This document shows, one piece after another, positions 10,188-19,206 of a stretch of DNA of 64,000 bases (position 1 is its first letter; each line of letters opens with the position of its first letter). Under the pieces are notes generated by a model. It was not told where the DNA came from. It made no database searches and was given only the letters and a program-made list of their open reading frames with translations. Where the stretch lies: contig PHBD01000004.1 in NCBI GenBank assembly GCA_002841865.1, positions 1 through 64,000 on the forward strand. The letters run 5' to 3'. The position numbers and the translations under genes were made by a program. The stretch comes from Deltaproteobacteria bacterium HGW-Deltaproteobacteria-19 (lineage in GTDB: Bacteria > Desulfobacterota > Syntrophia > Syntrophales > PHBD01).

Positions 10188-10348
10188 AGGGAACGGGCCG
10201 TTCGCCACGATGGCCGATATCGCCGGCGGATACAGGCCTGCTTTTCCCGCATCCAACGGATCAACGACGACAAACCGGCTCATCCCGTTCCCCAATCCAC
10301 ACAGGGCGGGAGAAAAAACCGAACAGAAAAGGGGGAAGTGACGTTTCC

Positions 10349-11005
10349 ATGGAAACAATCAAGGTTCTCGGCATTCACTCCAGTCCCGTCAAAGACGGGA
10401 ATACCGCCTCACTGACACAGTACGCCCTCCAGGCCGCAGCGGTGGATCCGGGAGTGGCAACCGAGATGATCGCCCTGGCGGGCCTCGCCATCGGCGACTG
10501 CAACCACTGCAACTGGTGCATGCGCAAACAGACGCCGGAGAAGCTCTGCAGCATCGAGGACGACGCCTCGGAAATCCTGAAAAAGATCCGGGACTGCGAC
10601 ATCCTCGTCCTGGCCACTCCGGTCTATTTCACCCGCCTCTCCGGCCGGATGGCCTGCCTGATCGACCGGACACGGTGCTTCACCTTCGGACGGCAGGGCC
10701 ACACGGCCCTTCGGGACAAGGTCGGCGTAGCAATAGCGGTGGGCTGGCTCCGGAACTTCGGCATCGAGTCCACCCTCCAGAGCCTTCACAACGCCTTTCT
10801 GCTTCACGAAATGTGGACGCCGGCGGTCCACCATGCGGGGGTCGCCTGCGGTGTCGGGGCCATGGCCGGAAAGCTGGGCGACGACGGTACGTTTTCCGAC
10901 CGGAAACGGGCCGTCATGGACGATGCGTGGGCACTGTCCGCAACGACCCAGCTCATGAAGAAAGCCGTTGAGACATCCCGAATGCTGAAGGGCCGGCAGG
11001 CATGA
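10349..11005 (+). CDS. NADPH-dependent FMN reductase/flavodoxin-like iron-sulfur flavoprotein
   Basis: METIKVLGIHSSPVKDGNTASLTQYALQAA...GDCNHCNWCMRK...DDASEILKKIRDCDILVLATPVYFTRLSGRM. Confidence 0.88.
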   Translation: METIKVLGIHSSPVKDGNTASLTQYALQAAAVDPGVATEMIALAGLAIGDCNHCNWCMRKQTPEKLCSIEDDASEILKKIRDCDILVLATPVYFTRLSGRMACLIDRTRCFTFGRQGHTALRDKVGVAIAVGWLRNFGIESTLQSLHNAFLLHEMWTPAVHHAGVACGVGAMAGKLGDDGTFSDRKRAVMDDAWALSATTQLMKKAVETSRMLKGRQA

Positions 11006-11100
11006 ACTCACGGGACCGAACGCATCCGACGTCCGCCGCGTTCCCCGGACACGGAGCGTCGGGATGGAATGCAGGACCGACGAACAGGGAGGAAACTCGA

Positions 11101-12117
11101 ATGCAAAGAATGAACGGATCGATCAGGACACCGGCGGCGGGCCGGCGGGCGGGAAAATCTCTCAGCACCTGCATCATGGTGCTCTGCGTGCTGGCGATCG
11201 CCGCCGTCTTCTGCGGCCAGGCGGCGGCGGAGGGCTTCGTGGCCTTCCAGTCCTTCAACTACCGGGATCACTACATTCGCCATCGGTCGTTCCTTGGCGA
11301 GATCACTCCCATTCAATCCTCCCTGGACAAGGCCGACTCGTCTTTCCGGATTGTCCCGGGACTGGCGGGGGGAAAATCCGTTTCCTTTGAATCCCGGAAC
11401 TACCCGGGCCAATACCTCCGCCACCAGGGATTCCGCATCAAGCTCCACCGGCCCGACGGCAGCGACCTCTTCCGCAAGGACGCCTCCTTCTGGACTGTGC
11501 CGGGGCTGGCGGACCCGTCCTGGAACTCCTTCGAGTCGGTCAACTATCCGGGTCACTACATCCGGCACCGGGAATTTCACCTCTACCTGGAAAGGGGGGA
11601 CGGCGAACTGTTCCGGAAGGACTGCACCTTCCGGGAAGTGAACCGCGACGGCAGCCGGCCGGCGGGCACCGCTATCGTTCCCCCCCGGAGGTCGGACGAC
11701 GGCTTCGTAGCCCTCCAGTCCTACAACTACCGGAGCCATTATATCCGCCATCGGAACTACCTGGGGGAGATCACGCCCATAAATTCAGGCCTGGACGTCG
11801 CCGACTCGTCTTTCCGGATCGTTCCGGGACTGGCGGAGGGGAAATCCGTCTCCTTCGAATCACGGAACTACCCGGGCCAATACCTCCGCCACCAGGGATT
11901 CCGCATCAAGCTCCACCGGCCCGACGGCAGCGACCTCTTCCGCAAGGACGCCTCCTTTCGCGTGGTTCCCGGTATGGCGGACCCGTCCTGGAACTCCTTC
12001 GAATCGGTCAACTATCCGGGTCATTACCTCCGCCACCGGGACTTTCATCTCTACCTGGAAAGGGGGGATGGCGACCTCTTCCGGAAGGACTGCACCTTTC
12101 GGGCGGTGGGGCGGTAA
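11101..12117 (+). CDS. Secreted protein with two tandem AbfB-like (beta-trefoil) modules
   Basis: Signal peptide STCIMVLCVLAIAAVFCGQAAA; repeats SFESRNYPGQYLRHQGFRIKLHRPDGSDLFRKDASF and NSFESVNYPGHY[I/L]RHR[E/D]FHLYLERGDG resemble the AbfB domain. Confidence 0.85.
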   Translation: MQRMNGSIRTPAAGRRAGKSLSTCIMVLCVLAIAAVFCGQAAAEGFVAFQSFNYRDHYIRHRSFLGEITPIQSSLDKADSSFRIVPGLAGGKSVSFESRNYPGQYLRHQGFRIKLHRPDGSDLFRKDASFWTVPGLADPSWNSFESVNYPGHYIRHREFHLYLERGDGELFRKDCTFREVNRDGSRPAGTAIVPPRRSDDGFVALQSYNYRSHYIRHRNYLGEITPINSGLDVADSSFRIVPGLAEGKSVSFESRNYPGQYLRHQGFRIKLHRPDGSDLFRKDASFRVVPGMADPSWNSFESVNYPGHYLRHRDFHLYLERGDGDLFRKDCTFRAVGR

Positions 12118-12197
12118 GGAATGCATAACGGACAACGCCTTGGCAAGCCACAGGCAAGCCGATAAATGTAGATCAAACTTATAAGAGTGTTTGCAGC

Positions 12198-12893
12198 ATG
12201 ATGAAAATCCACTGTCTCCAACACGTCCCCTTTGAAGGACCCGCCGCCGTCGGGCGTTGGGCGGAATCCCGCGGCCATCTGCTCACGGCGACCCGCTTTT
12301 TCGAGGACGGCAGCCTTCCCCGGATGAAGGACTTCGACCGTCTTGTGGTCATGGGCGGCCCGATGAATATCTACGAAGAGGATTGTTACCCCTGGCTGAC
12401 CCGGGAAAAGCGCTTCATCGGCGAGGCCGTGACAGCAGGGAAGACCGTCGTCGGCGTCTGCCTCGGCGCACAGTTGATCGCCGGCGTCCTCGGCGCGAAG
12501 GTCCGGCGGAACAGGCACAAGGAGATCGGCTGGTTTCCCGTCGAGTGGACAGAGCAGGCACGGCAGTCTGCCGTCTTCGGGTTTCTGCCGGAGCGGCTCG
12601 ACGCCTTTCACTGGCACGGCGACACCTTCGATCTCCCCGTGGGAGCCCTGCATCTTGCCCGGAGCGAGGCCTGCGAGAACCAGGCTTTCCTCTATGACAG
12701 CCGCGTTCTGGGACTCCAGTTTCACCTGGAATCGACAGCAGAAAGTGTTCGGTTCCTGACGGAGAACTGCCGGGATGAACTCGTTCCTGCCCCCTATATC
12801 GAGAAAGAAGGGGAGATTCTGTCGACGGATCCGGACCGATTCCGCGGGATCAACGAAGCGATGTTCGGTATTCTCGACCGCCTGCCGGGTTGA
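12198..12893 (+). CDS. Type 1 glutamine amidotransferase (GMP synthase-like)
   Basis: LVVMGGPMNIYEEDCYPWL...VVGVCLGAQLIAGVLGAKV...DAFHWHGDTFDLP...GLQFHLEST. Confidence 0.92.
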   Translation: MMKIHCLQHVPFEGPAAVGRWAESRGHLLTATRFFEDGSLPRMKDFDRLVVMGGPMNIYEEDCYPWLTREKRFIGEAVTAGKTVVGVCLGAQLIAGVLGAKVRRNRHKEIGWFPVEWTEQARQSAVFGFLPERLDAFHWHGDTFDLPVGALHLARSEACENQAFLYDSRVLGLQFHLESTAESVRFLTENCRDELVPAPYIEKEGEILSTDPDRFRGINEAMFGILDRLPG

Positions 12894-13155
12894 GAACGCC
12901 CAGTGTCTGTGTAAGCGTTCTTTCAATCCCGGAGACGAGCCTGAGAAGGTGGTGCCGGAGTTTTTTCCGTCCGCCCATCGGCCCCCTCAGGAGGGCGGAA
13001 CGATAATAATCCTTGCATTACCGCTGGATCGGGGATACAAGCGCCGCAACCAATGCGAACCATACGGTTCGTCAAATCAACCACGCAAAGGAATTTGCAG
13101 AGCTTCATCGAGCTGAGAGTACCCCTTGGCTCAACGGAGTCAAGGAGAACAATCA

Positions 13156-14505
13156 GTGCAGTTTGAAGAGTTTCAACTCGATTCACACATCTTTGCCGGA
13201 ATTCGGAAGGCCGGCTACACCGTACCCACCCCCATCCAGGAGCAGGCAATCCCCGTCGTTCTTGAAGGACGCGACCTGATGGGTATTGCCCAGACCGGAA
13301 CGGGAAAATCCGCAGCCTTCGTGCTGCCAATTCTGCAGCGCCTGGCCAGGGGTCCCGCGAAGCGGATCCGTGCCCTCATCCTCGCCCCCACCCGTGAACT
13401 GGCGGAACAGATTCACCAGACCATTGCGGACCTGGGCCGTTACACCCCCATTCGCAGCGCCGCCGTTTACGGAGGCGTGAGCAAAGGCGGGCAGGTCACA
13501 GCCATCAAACGAGGTGCAGCGATTGTCGTCGCCTGCCCCGGCCGCCTGCTGGACCACCTGGGAGACGGCAACATCGATCTGTCCCGGGTTGAAACGCTGG
13601 TACTGGACGAGGCCGATCGCATGTGCGACATGGGCTTCCTGCCGGACATCCGCCGGATCATCCAGAAACTGCCGGCCAAGCGCCAGACCCTGTTCTTCTC
13701 CGCCACCATGCCGAAGGACATCCGCTCCCTGGCGGACAGCATCCTGAGCAACCCCGCCACGATCCAGATCGGCGCCACCGCGCCCGTCGAGACGGTCTCC
13801 CATGCCCTTTACCCGGCGGCGGACGGCCTCAAGACGAAGCTGCTCACAACCGTGCTCAAGGAGACGGCAACGGGCCGCGTCCTGGTCTTTACCCGGACGA
13901 AGCACCGGGCCCGCAGCCTGGCGGCGCACCTGGAGAAGAGTTCGTTCCGCGTCTCGGCCCTGCAGGGAAACATGACGCAAAACAAGCGCCAGAGCGCCAT
14001 CAACGGCTTCCGGAACGGGACGTTCGACATCCTCGTCGCGACGGACATCGCCGCCCGCGGCATCGACGTGTCGGACATTTCCCATGTCATCAACTTCGAC
14101 ATGCCCGACACCGTCGACGCCTACACGCACCGGATTGGCCGCACCGGCCGTGCCAACCACACGGGTGAGGCCTTCACATTCGTCTCCAGGGGAGATGAGG
14201 AGATGGTGCGGGAGATCGAGCGGGTCCTCGGCGCCCGGATCGAGAGACGTCGGCTGCCCGATTTCGATTACAGCAGAAACGTCGAGGAGGGTCCTGTCCG
14301 GCAGACCGACGAGAGACGGCGGAGTTCGCACTCTGCGTCCACCCGTCCAAGCGCCGGAAGCCGCAAGGAACCAACCCGCCGGACCCTACCGGCCGCCGGC
14401 ATCATGGGCTCACAGCAGCAGGGAAGTGGCGAGTCGCGATCCGACGCATCCAGCCGTCACCGTCCCTCGCGGCCCTTGCGGTTCTCAACCAATGGCAAGC
14501 GCTGA
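13156..14505 (+). CDS. DEAD-box ATP-dependent RNA helicase (RhlE-like)
   Basis: AQTGTGKSAAFVLPIL, PTRELAEQI, VLDEADRMCDMGF, FSATMP, HRIGRTGRA; probable GTG start at 13156 after aaggagaac. Confidence 0.95.
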   Translation: MQFEEFQLDSHIFAGIRKAGYTVPTPIQEQAIPVVLEGRDLMGIAQTGTGKSAAFVLPILQRLARGPAKRIRALILAPTRELAEQIHQTIADLGRYTPIRSAAVYGGVSKGGQVTAIKRGAAIVVACPGRLLDHLGDGNIDLSRVETLVLDEADRMCDMGFLPDIRRIIQKLPAKRQTLFFSATMPKDIRSLADSILSNPATIQIGATAPVETVSHALYPAADGLKTKLLTTVLKETATGRVLVFTRTKHRARSLAAHLEKSSFRVSALQGNMTQNKRQSAINGFRNGTFDILVATDIAARGIDVSDISHVINFDMPDTVDAYTHRIGRTGRANHTGEAFTFVSRGDEEMVREIERVLGARIERRRLPDFDYSRNVEEGPVRQTDERRRSSHSASTRPSAGSRKEPTRRTLPAAGIMGSQQQGSGESRSDASSRHRPSRPLRFSTNGKR

Positions 14506-14553
14506 AAACGGCCCGGCGAGCAAGAGCAAGAAACATTAATCCCACGTAAAAAG

Positions 14554-14590
14554 CGGCCCGTCGGATCACCCGGCGGGCCGAACCTGTTTT
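14554..14590. terminator. Intrinsic (probably bidirectional) terminator between convergent genes
   Basis: CGGCCCGTCGG-atcac-CCGGCGGGCCG followed by aacctgttttt. Confidence 0.7.
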
Positions 14591-14596
14591 TGTTGC

Positions 14597-14917
14597 CTAC
14601 TTGTAGTCTTCCCGAACGGGGGAAAAGACATCGAGGACCCGGCAGTCCGTCTGTGACAAGGCGGAATGGGGCATGTGCGGCGGGATGACGGCCACGTGGC
14701 CGGCCTGCAGGGTCTTCTTCTCGCCGCCGACGGTCATCGTGAAGGTACCCTCCAGGATCGTCGTGATCTGTTCGTGCGGATGGGAGTGATCCGGGAGGGA
14801 CGAGCCGGCCTTGACCTCCCAGTAGGAAATCGTCATCGCCCCCGCATGGATCATCCGGGCCGTGAAGCCAGGCAGCATCTGCTTTTCCGCCAGTTCCGAA
14901 ATCTCGAAAAAGGGCAT
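14597..14917 (-). CDS. Cupin-domain protein
   Basis: MPFFEISELAEKQMLPGFTARMIHAGAMTISYWEVKAGSSLPDHSHPHEQITTILEGTFTMTVGGEKKTLQAGHVAVIPPHMPHSA. Confidence 0.9.
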   Translation of the reverse strand: MPFFEISELAEKQMLPGFTARMIHAGAMTISYWEVKAGSSLPDHSHPHEQITTILEGTFTMTVGGEKKTLQAGHVAVIPPHMPHSALSQTDCRVLDVFSPVREDYK

Positions 14918-15040
14918 GGGTTCTCTCCTTTCGGGGCGGGCCTTCCGAAACTGCCCACCTGCATGGTCGTTACTCCTCCTCCCGGTCCGGTCATCGGGAA
15001 CTCTCGATTCTTCGGACAATCCGGCATCCGGCCGCGACTC

Positions 15041-15460
15041 TCAGACCCCCGAGACCTGGACGACCACCCTGCGCTGACGCGGCCGGTTGTCGAAATCCAT
15101 GAGGATGATCTGCTGCCAAGTCCCGAGAATCATCTGCCCCTCGGCGACGGGCACCGACAGAGACGGTCCCAGCAGGGCCGCCCGGACGTGGGAATAGCCG
15201 TTCCCGTCGCCCCAGCGGGCGTCGTGACGATAGGGAATGCCCCGCGGGGCGATCCGCTCGACGGCCTCCGCCAGGTCCCGGACCACTCCCCGCTCATACT
15301 CGATCGTGGTCAGGGCGGCCGTGGATCCCGGGACGAACAGGAGAACCTGACCTTCCCGAATGCCTGAAACCTTGAGGATACCGGCCGTCTCCCGGCTGAT
15401 ATCGATCACGTCCGTGTCCGCCGATGTGGCGATACTCAACTCGTCCCGATGGATCTTCAT
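15041..15460 (-). CDS. YjbQ/UPF0047 family protein
   Basis: GQVLLFVPGSTAALTTIEYERGVVRDLAEAVERIAPRGIPYRHDARWGDGNGYSHVRAALLGPSLSVPVAEGQMILGTWQQIILMDFDNRPRQRRVVVQ. Confidence 0.92.
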   Translation of the reverse strand: MKIHRDELSIATSADTDVIDISRETAGILKVSGIREGQVLLFVPGSTAALTTIEYERGVVRDLAEAVERIAPRGIPYRHDARWGDGNGYSHVRAALLGPSLSVPVAEGQMILGTWQQIILMDFDNRPRQRRVVVQVSGV

Positions 15461-15944
15461 GTCCGATCTCTCCTCAACATACCATCCTGAATTCGATTAC
15501 ATTTTCCTACCATGCGGAGTTGCTCCTCCACAAGGAAGCCCTTTTCCTGAATCTCGCCTGTCCCCGGCCTCTTGTACAGCAGGCGCCCTCTTCATCTTTC
15601 CTTTCCTGAGCTCGCATTCCCCGAGCATCCATATGCCACGATTCCCGAAGTTCCGGTAAATCTCTTCTCGCTGAGCCGGAGTGCAGGAAAATCCGATGAA
15701 TAGAAATCGCGCTTGACATTATGCAAAACATGACATAAGGCGCGAAACGAATAATCGTGGCACGCATGATATCTATCGATTTTTTATGGCTGCATGGATG
15801 AACCGGACGTTCGAAGGACCGGCAGGCCTTGCGGCCGGACCGTTTCATTCCATTTGAAGGGTGCACGGAACGGCGCAGGGAACGGGCCTGCCGGGTTTGG
15901 ACCCGTCCAATCCGTCCGAGACGACCACAGGGAGGTTTAGGACA

Positions 15945-17228
15945 TTGAACCAGGAGACAAAAACCTATCGGAAAGGGGAGATTCCCGGCATCATCGCCAT
16001 CAACGCCCGGGAATGCAAGGGATGCGATGCCTGCAAACGCTTCTGTCCCACGGGAGCCATCACCGGAATGTTCGGCACAACACACCGGGTCGATGTGGAT
16101 CGCTGTATCAGCTGCGGCCAGTGCCTGATCAACTGCCCGTTCGGGGCACCGTATGAAACGGTGGATCCGGTGGACGAAGTAGCGGCAAAACTGGCGGACA
16201 AACACGTTACCGTCGTCGGAATCATCGCCCCGGCGGTCCGCGTGGCCATCGGCGAGCCCTTCGGCATGCCCGCCGGCAGCCTCGTGACGGGCAAGATGTA
16301 CAGCGCCATGAAGAAAGCCGGGTTTGTGATCCTGGACAACAACTTCGCCGCGGACCTGACGATCATGGAGGAAGGAACGGAATTCATCCAGAGGGCCCGA
16401 CATGCCCTCTTCGGGGAAAAGGCGGAGCACGGAGGCGGGATCGGCCCGCTGCCGCAGTTCACGTCCTGCTGCCCGGCCTGGGTGCGGTTCGTGGAGACGA
16501 ACTACCCCGCCCTGATCCCCAACCTGTCCTCGGCGAAGTCGCCCCAGCAGATGGCCGGCGCTGTGGCGAAGACCTACGGGGCCGCGCAGGTCTTCAATGT
16601 GGCCCCGGAGTCCGTCTACACCGTCGGCATCATGCCCTGCACGGCCAAGAAGTTCGAGGCCTCGCGCCCGGAGTTCCAGTCGGCCTGGCATTTCACGAAA
16701 GAGAAGGGCGGCAGCGCGCCGTCCGCACCCTATCCGGACATCGACGCAGTCCTGACGACCCGGGACCTGGCGCGGCTCCTGAAGAAAATGAAGATCAACC
16801 TGGCCGCCGAAAACGACGCCGAAGGAGGCACGCTCTTCGCAGAATACACCGGCGCCGGGACCATCTTCGGCAACACGGGGGGCGTCATGGAGGCGGCCCT
16901 GCGAACGGCCTGGGTCGTCCTGACGGGAACCCCCTTGTCCAAGATCGAGTTCACGGCGGTGCGCGGCCTGAAGGGAGTCAAGAGCGCCGCCGTCACCCTC
17001 CGGGACCGGAAATACGGCAAGGAGGTGACCGTGAAGGTGGCCGTCGTTCATGACATCCGGGCGAACATCCGGCCCATCGTGGAGGAAGTCATGGCCGGCC
17101 GGTCCCCCTATCATTTTATCGAGGTCATGAACTGCCCCGGCGGATGCATCAACGGGGGCGGGCAGCCCGTCTGCGACACCGGCTCGTCGTGGATCGGCCG
17201 CGTCCTGCCTTCGTTTGCCTGGTCCTGA
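15945..17228 (+). CDS. hydA: [FeFe] hydrogenase large (catalytic) subunit
   Basis: Ferredoxin domain CKGCDACKRFCPTGAI...CISCGQCLINCPFGA; H-cluster motifs TSCCPAWV, MPCTAKKFE, NCPGGCINGGGQP; probable TTG start at 15945 after ggaggttta (ORF opens at 15861). Confidence 0.96.
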   Translation: MNQETKTYRKGEIPGIIAINARECKGCDACKRFCPTGAITGMFGTTHRVDVDRCISCGQCLINCPFGAPYETVDPVDEVAAKLADKHVTVVGIIAPAVRVAIGEPFGMPAGSLVTGKMYSAMKKAGFVILDNNFAADLTIMEEGTEFIQRARHALFGEKAEHGGGIGPLPQFTSCCPAWVRFVETNYPALIPNLSSAKSPQQMAGAVAKTYGAAQVFNVAPESVYTVGIMPCTAKKFEASRPEFQSAWHFTKEKGGSAPSAPYPDIDAVLTTRDLARLLKKMKINLAAENDAEGGTLFAEYTGAGTIFGNTGGVMEAALRTAWVVLTGTPLSKIEFTAVRGLKGVKSAAVTLRDRKYGKEVTVKVAVVHDIRANIRPIVEEVMAGRSPYHFIEVMNCPGGCINGGGQPVCDTGSSWIGRVLPSFAWS

Positions 17229-17243
17229 GGAAAGGAGAAGAAC

Positions 17244-17570
17244 ATGAGCAAGAACGATCCGTCCCATGAATTCATCGAAAACCCCTTCTCATTGTCCAGA
17301 AGGGAATTCATCGCCATCGGCGGTGTGATCATCGCCCTCCTGGCCCTGCCGGCCATCTGGATCCGGTCCGCCCTGATCAACCGCAATCATCATATCCAGG
17401 CCAGGACCAAGGGGCTCTACCAGGACGACGCCACAGCGAAGATCCGCCTGAGCCATGAAAATCAGGCCGTCATGAAGCTGTACAAAGATTTCGCGGGAAA
17501 ACCCCTGAGCCCGGTGTCCGAGGAGCTCCTGCACACGAAGTATGTCAACCGAATGAAGGCACTTTCCTGA
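17244..17570 (+). CDS. hydB: [FeFe] hydrogenase small subunit with TAT-like N-terminus
   Basis: SRREFIAIGGVIIALLALPAIWIR followed by HIQARTKGLYQDDATAKIRLSHENQAVMKLYKDFAGKPLSPVSEELLHTKY. Confidence 0.9.
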   Translation: MSKNDPSHEFIENPFSLSRREFIAIGGVIIALLALPAIWIRSALINRNHHIQARTKGLYQDDATAKIRLSHENQAVMKLYKDFAGKPLSPVSEELLHTKYVNRMKALS

Positions 17571-17577
17571 AAGGAGC

Positions 17578-18231
17578 ATGGGTATGACCGAATCATCCTT
17601 CATCCTGAAACACCCGCTCAGGGTCCGTGTTTTTCACTATCTTCTCGCTGCGAGCTTTCTGACGCTGGCGGTTACGGGGATCATGCTTTACTTCAAACTC
17701 CTGGCCGAACCGGCCATGAATACGGCCATGCAGGTCCATGTAGTGGCCGGAGTCGTGCTGACAATGGATGCCCTGGCCTTCTTCTTCCTGGCCTTCGACC
17801 GGGTCGTCCTGTTCACGAAGCGGACATTCACCTTTTCCGGCAACGACATCAAATGGTTCGCCGTCCTCGGGGGATATCCCCAGAAGATTCTCCTGCACAA
17901 GAAAGTGGATGTTCCCCCCATGGGGAAATACAACGCCGGCCAGAAGCTGTTCGGCATCTGCGTCCTCGTGGGCGGAACGCTTCTCATCCTGTCGGGATGG
18001 GTGCTCTGGGCGCTGCCCCACGCCGTGCCCCACGGCGCGGCGTCCATGATCGGCTCGATCCATCTGTACGCAAGCTGGGTCCTGATTCTCTTCCTGTTCG
18101 TCCACCTCTTCCTCGGCATCTATATGTGGGACGACTTCAAGGCGATGTTTGTCGACGGCAGGATCCCCTATGAGGATGCGGCGGAAAAAGCCCCCCTGTG
18201 GGTAAAGAACGACCTCCGGCGGCTGGGCTGA
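17578..18231 (+). CDS. Membrane cytochrome b subunit (formate dehydrogenase gamma/Ni-Fe cytochrome b561-like) of the hydrogenase
   Basis: Multiple TM helices; KHPLRVRVFHYLLAASFLTLAVTGIML, MQVHVVAGVVLTMDALAFF, GSIHLYASWVLILFLFVHLFLGIYMW (His pairs). Confidence 0.88.
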   Translation: MGMTESSFILKHPLRVRVFHYLLAASFLTLAVTGIMLYFKLLAEPAMNTAMQVHVVAGVVLTMDALAFFFLAFDRVVLFTKRTFTFSGNDIKWFAVLGGYPQKILLHKKVDVPPMGKYNAGQKLFGICVLVGGTLLILSGWVLWALPHAVPHGAASMIGSIHLYASWVLILFLFVHLFLGIYMWDDFKAMFVDGRIPYEDAAEKAPLWVKNDLRRLG

Positions 18232-18526
18232 CCCCTCACATCCCGCCTGCCATCACCGGGCATGCGGTTCCCGGGGAAAGGGCGGCCGCCCTCCGGCCCC
18301 CTTTCTCCGGCTCCCCAGTCCGGTCTTCTTTCCATGCCTCCCGTCAGCAGATACACTTCCTCTCGCAGATCATATGCACGCAATAAGCAATCCGGACGTT
18401 GACATGTCCTTTTCCTTTCGGATAGTCTCACCATCGGTTCAGGTATCGGCCGGGATCCGGAGAAACCGTTTCCCGGCAATCCCCGACAATGGATCGGCCA
18501 TTCACAAAAGAAATGGAGGATTGCTC

Positions 18527-19090
18527 ATGAAGAAGATCGTTGCCACCGTTACCATCTGTCTGCTTCTCTTTGCAGCGGCGGCCTGGGCGGGCCCTGCCGA
18601 CCAGATCCGGGGGCGCATGGACAGCCTGCAGCATCGGATCGATGAAGGCACCCGGTCGGGAACGCTGACCGGTCAGGAGGCCAAGCGCGTCCAGAACCAG
18701 TTGAACAGCATCCGCAGGGGCTTCGACAGCTCCGTACGGAACGGGCTCTCCGACCGTGAGGCGAAGCACTTCAACCAGCGCCTCGACACCCTGAGCAAGG
18801 AAGTCTCGAAGGAGAGGCACGACCGGGAGGACACCCGCTCGGCCGGCCGGATCGACCAGCGGATCAACCAGTTGCAGAAGCAGATCGACGAGGGTTCGCA
18901 CAGGGGAACCCTGACCCCGGTGGAGACGCAAAACCTCCAGAAGCGGCTGGACGGGATCCGCGGTCATTACGGGCGGACCCAGAAGGACGGAAAACTGACC
19001 GATCAGGAAATCCGGGCCATCCAGGGAAGGCTGGATTCGCTCGCCAAAAGCATCACCAAGGAGCGACAGGACCGGGAACGGTCACGCTGA
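18527..19090 (+). CDS. Secreted coiled-coil protein with internal duplication
   Basis: Signal peptide MKKIVATVTICLLLFAAAAWA; repeated [H/Q]-x-x-I-DEG-x-R-x-GTLT...RLD-x-L-x-K unit. Confidence 0.7.
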   Translation: MKKIVATVTICLLLFAAAAWAGPADQIRGRMDSLQHRIDEGTRSGTLTGQEAKRVQNQLNSIRRGFDSSVRNGLSDREAKHFNQRLDTLSKEVSKERHDREDTRSAGRIDQRINQLQKQIDEGSHRGTLTPVETQNLQKRLDGIRGHYGRTQKDGKLTDQEIRAIQGRLDSLAKSITKERQDRERSR

Positions 19091-19137
19091 GGGAAGAACC
19101 CTGCCGCAACACGAAAACATAGAATGAGGATACAGAA

Positions 19138-19168
19138 AAGGCCGGGGGTCTTTCCAGCCCCCGACCTT
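19138..19168. terminator. Bidirectional terminator-like hairpin
   Basis: aaGGcCGGGGG-tctttccag-CCCCCGaCCtt between convergent genes. Confidence 0.55.
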
Positions 19169-19206
19169 CCATACTGCCGTTGACGGCCGCAACAAACCGC
19201 AAACGT

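Noticed and set aside
13020-13155. Possible riboswitch or cold-shock leader before the DEAD-box helicase
   Set aside because: 'cacgcaaagg' faintly recalls a GEMM-type motif, but the required helices and receptor could not be drawn
15507-17267. 586 aa minus-strand ORF
   Set aside because: Antisense to the [FeFe] hydrogenase gene
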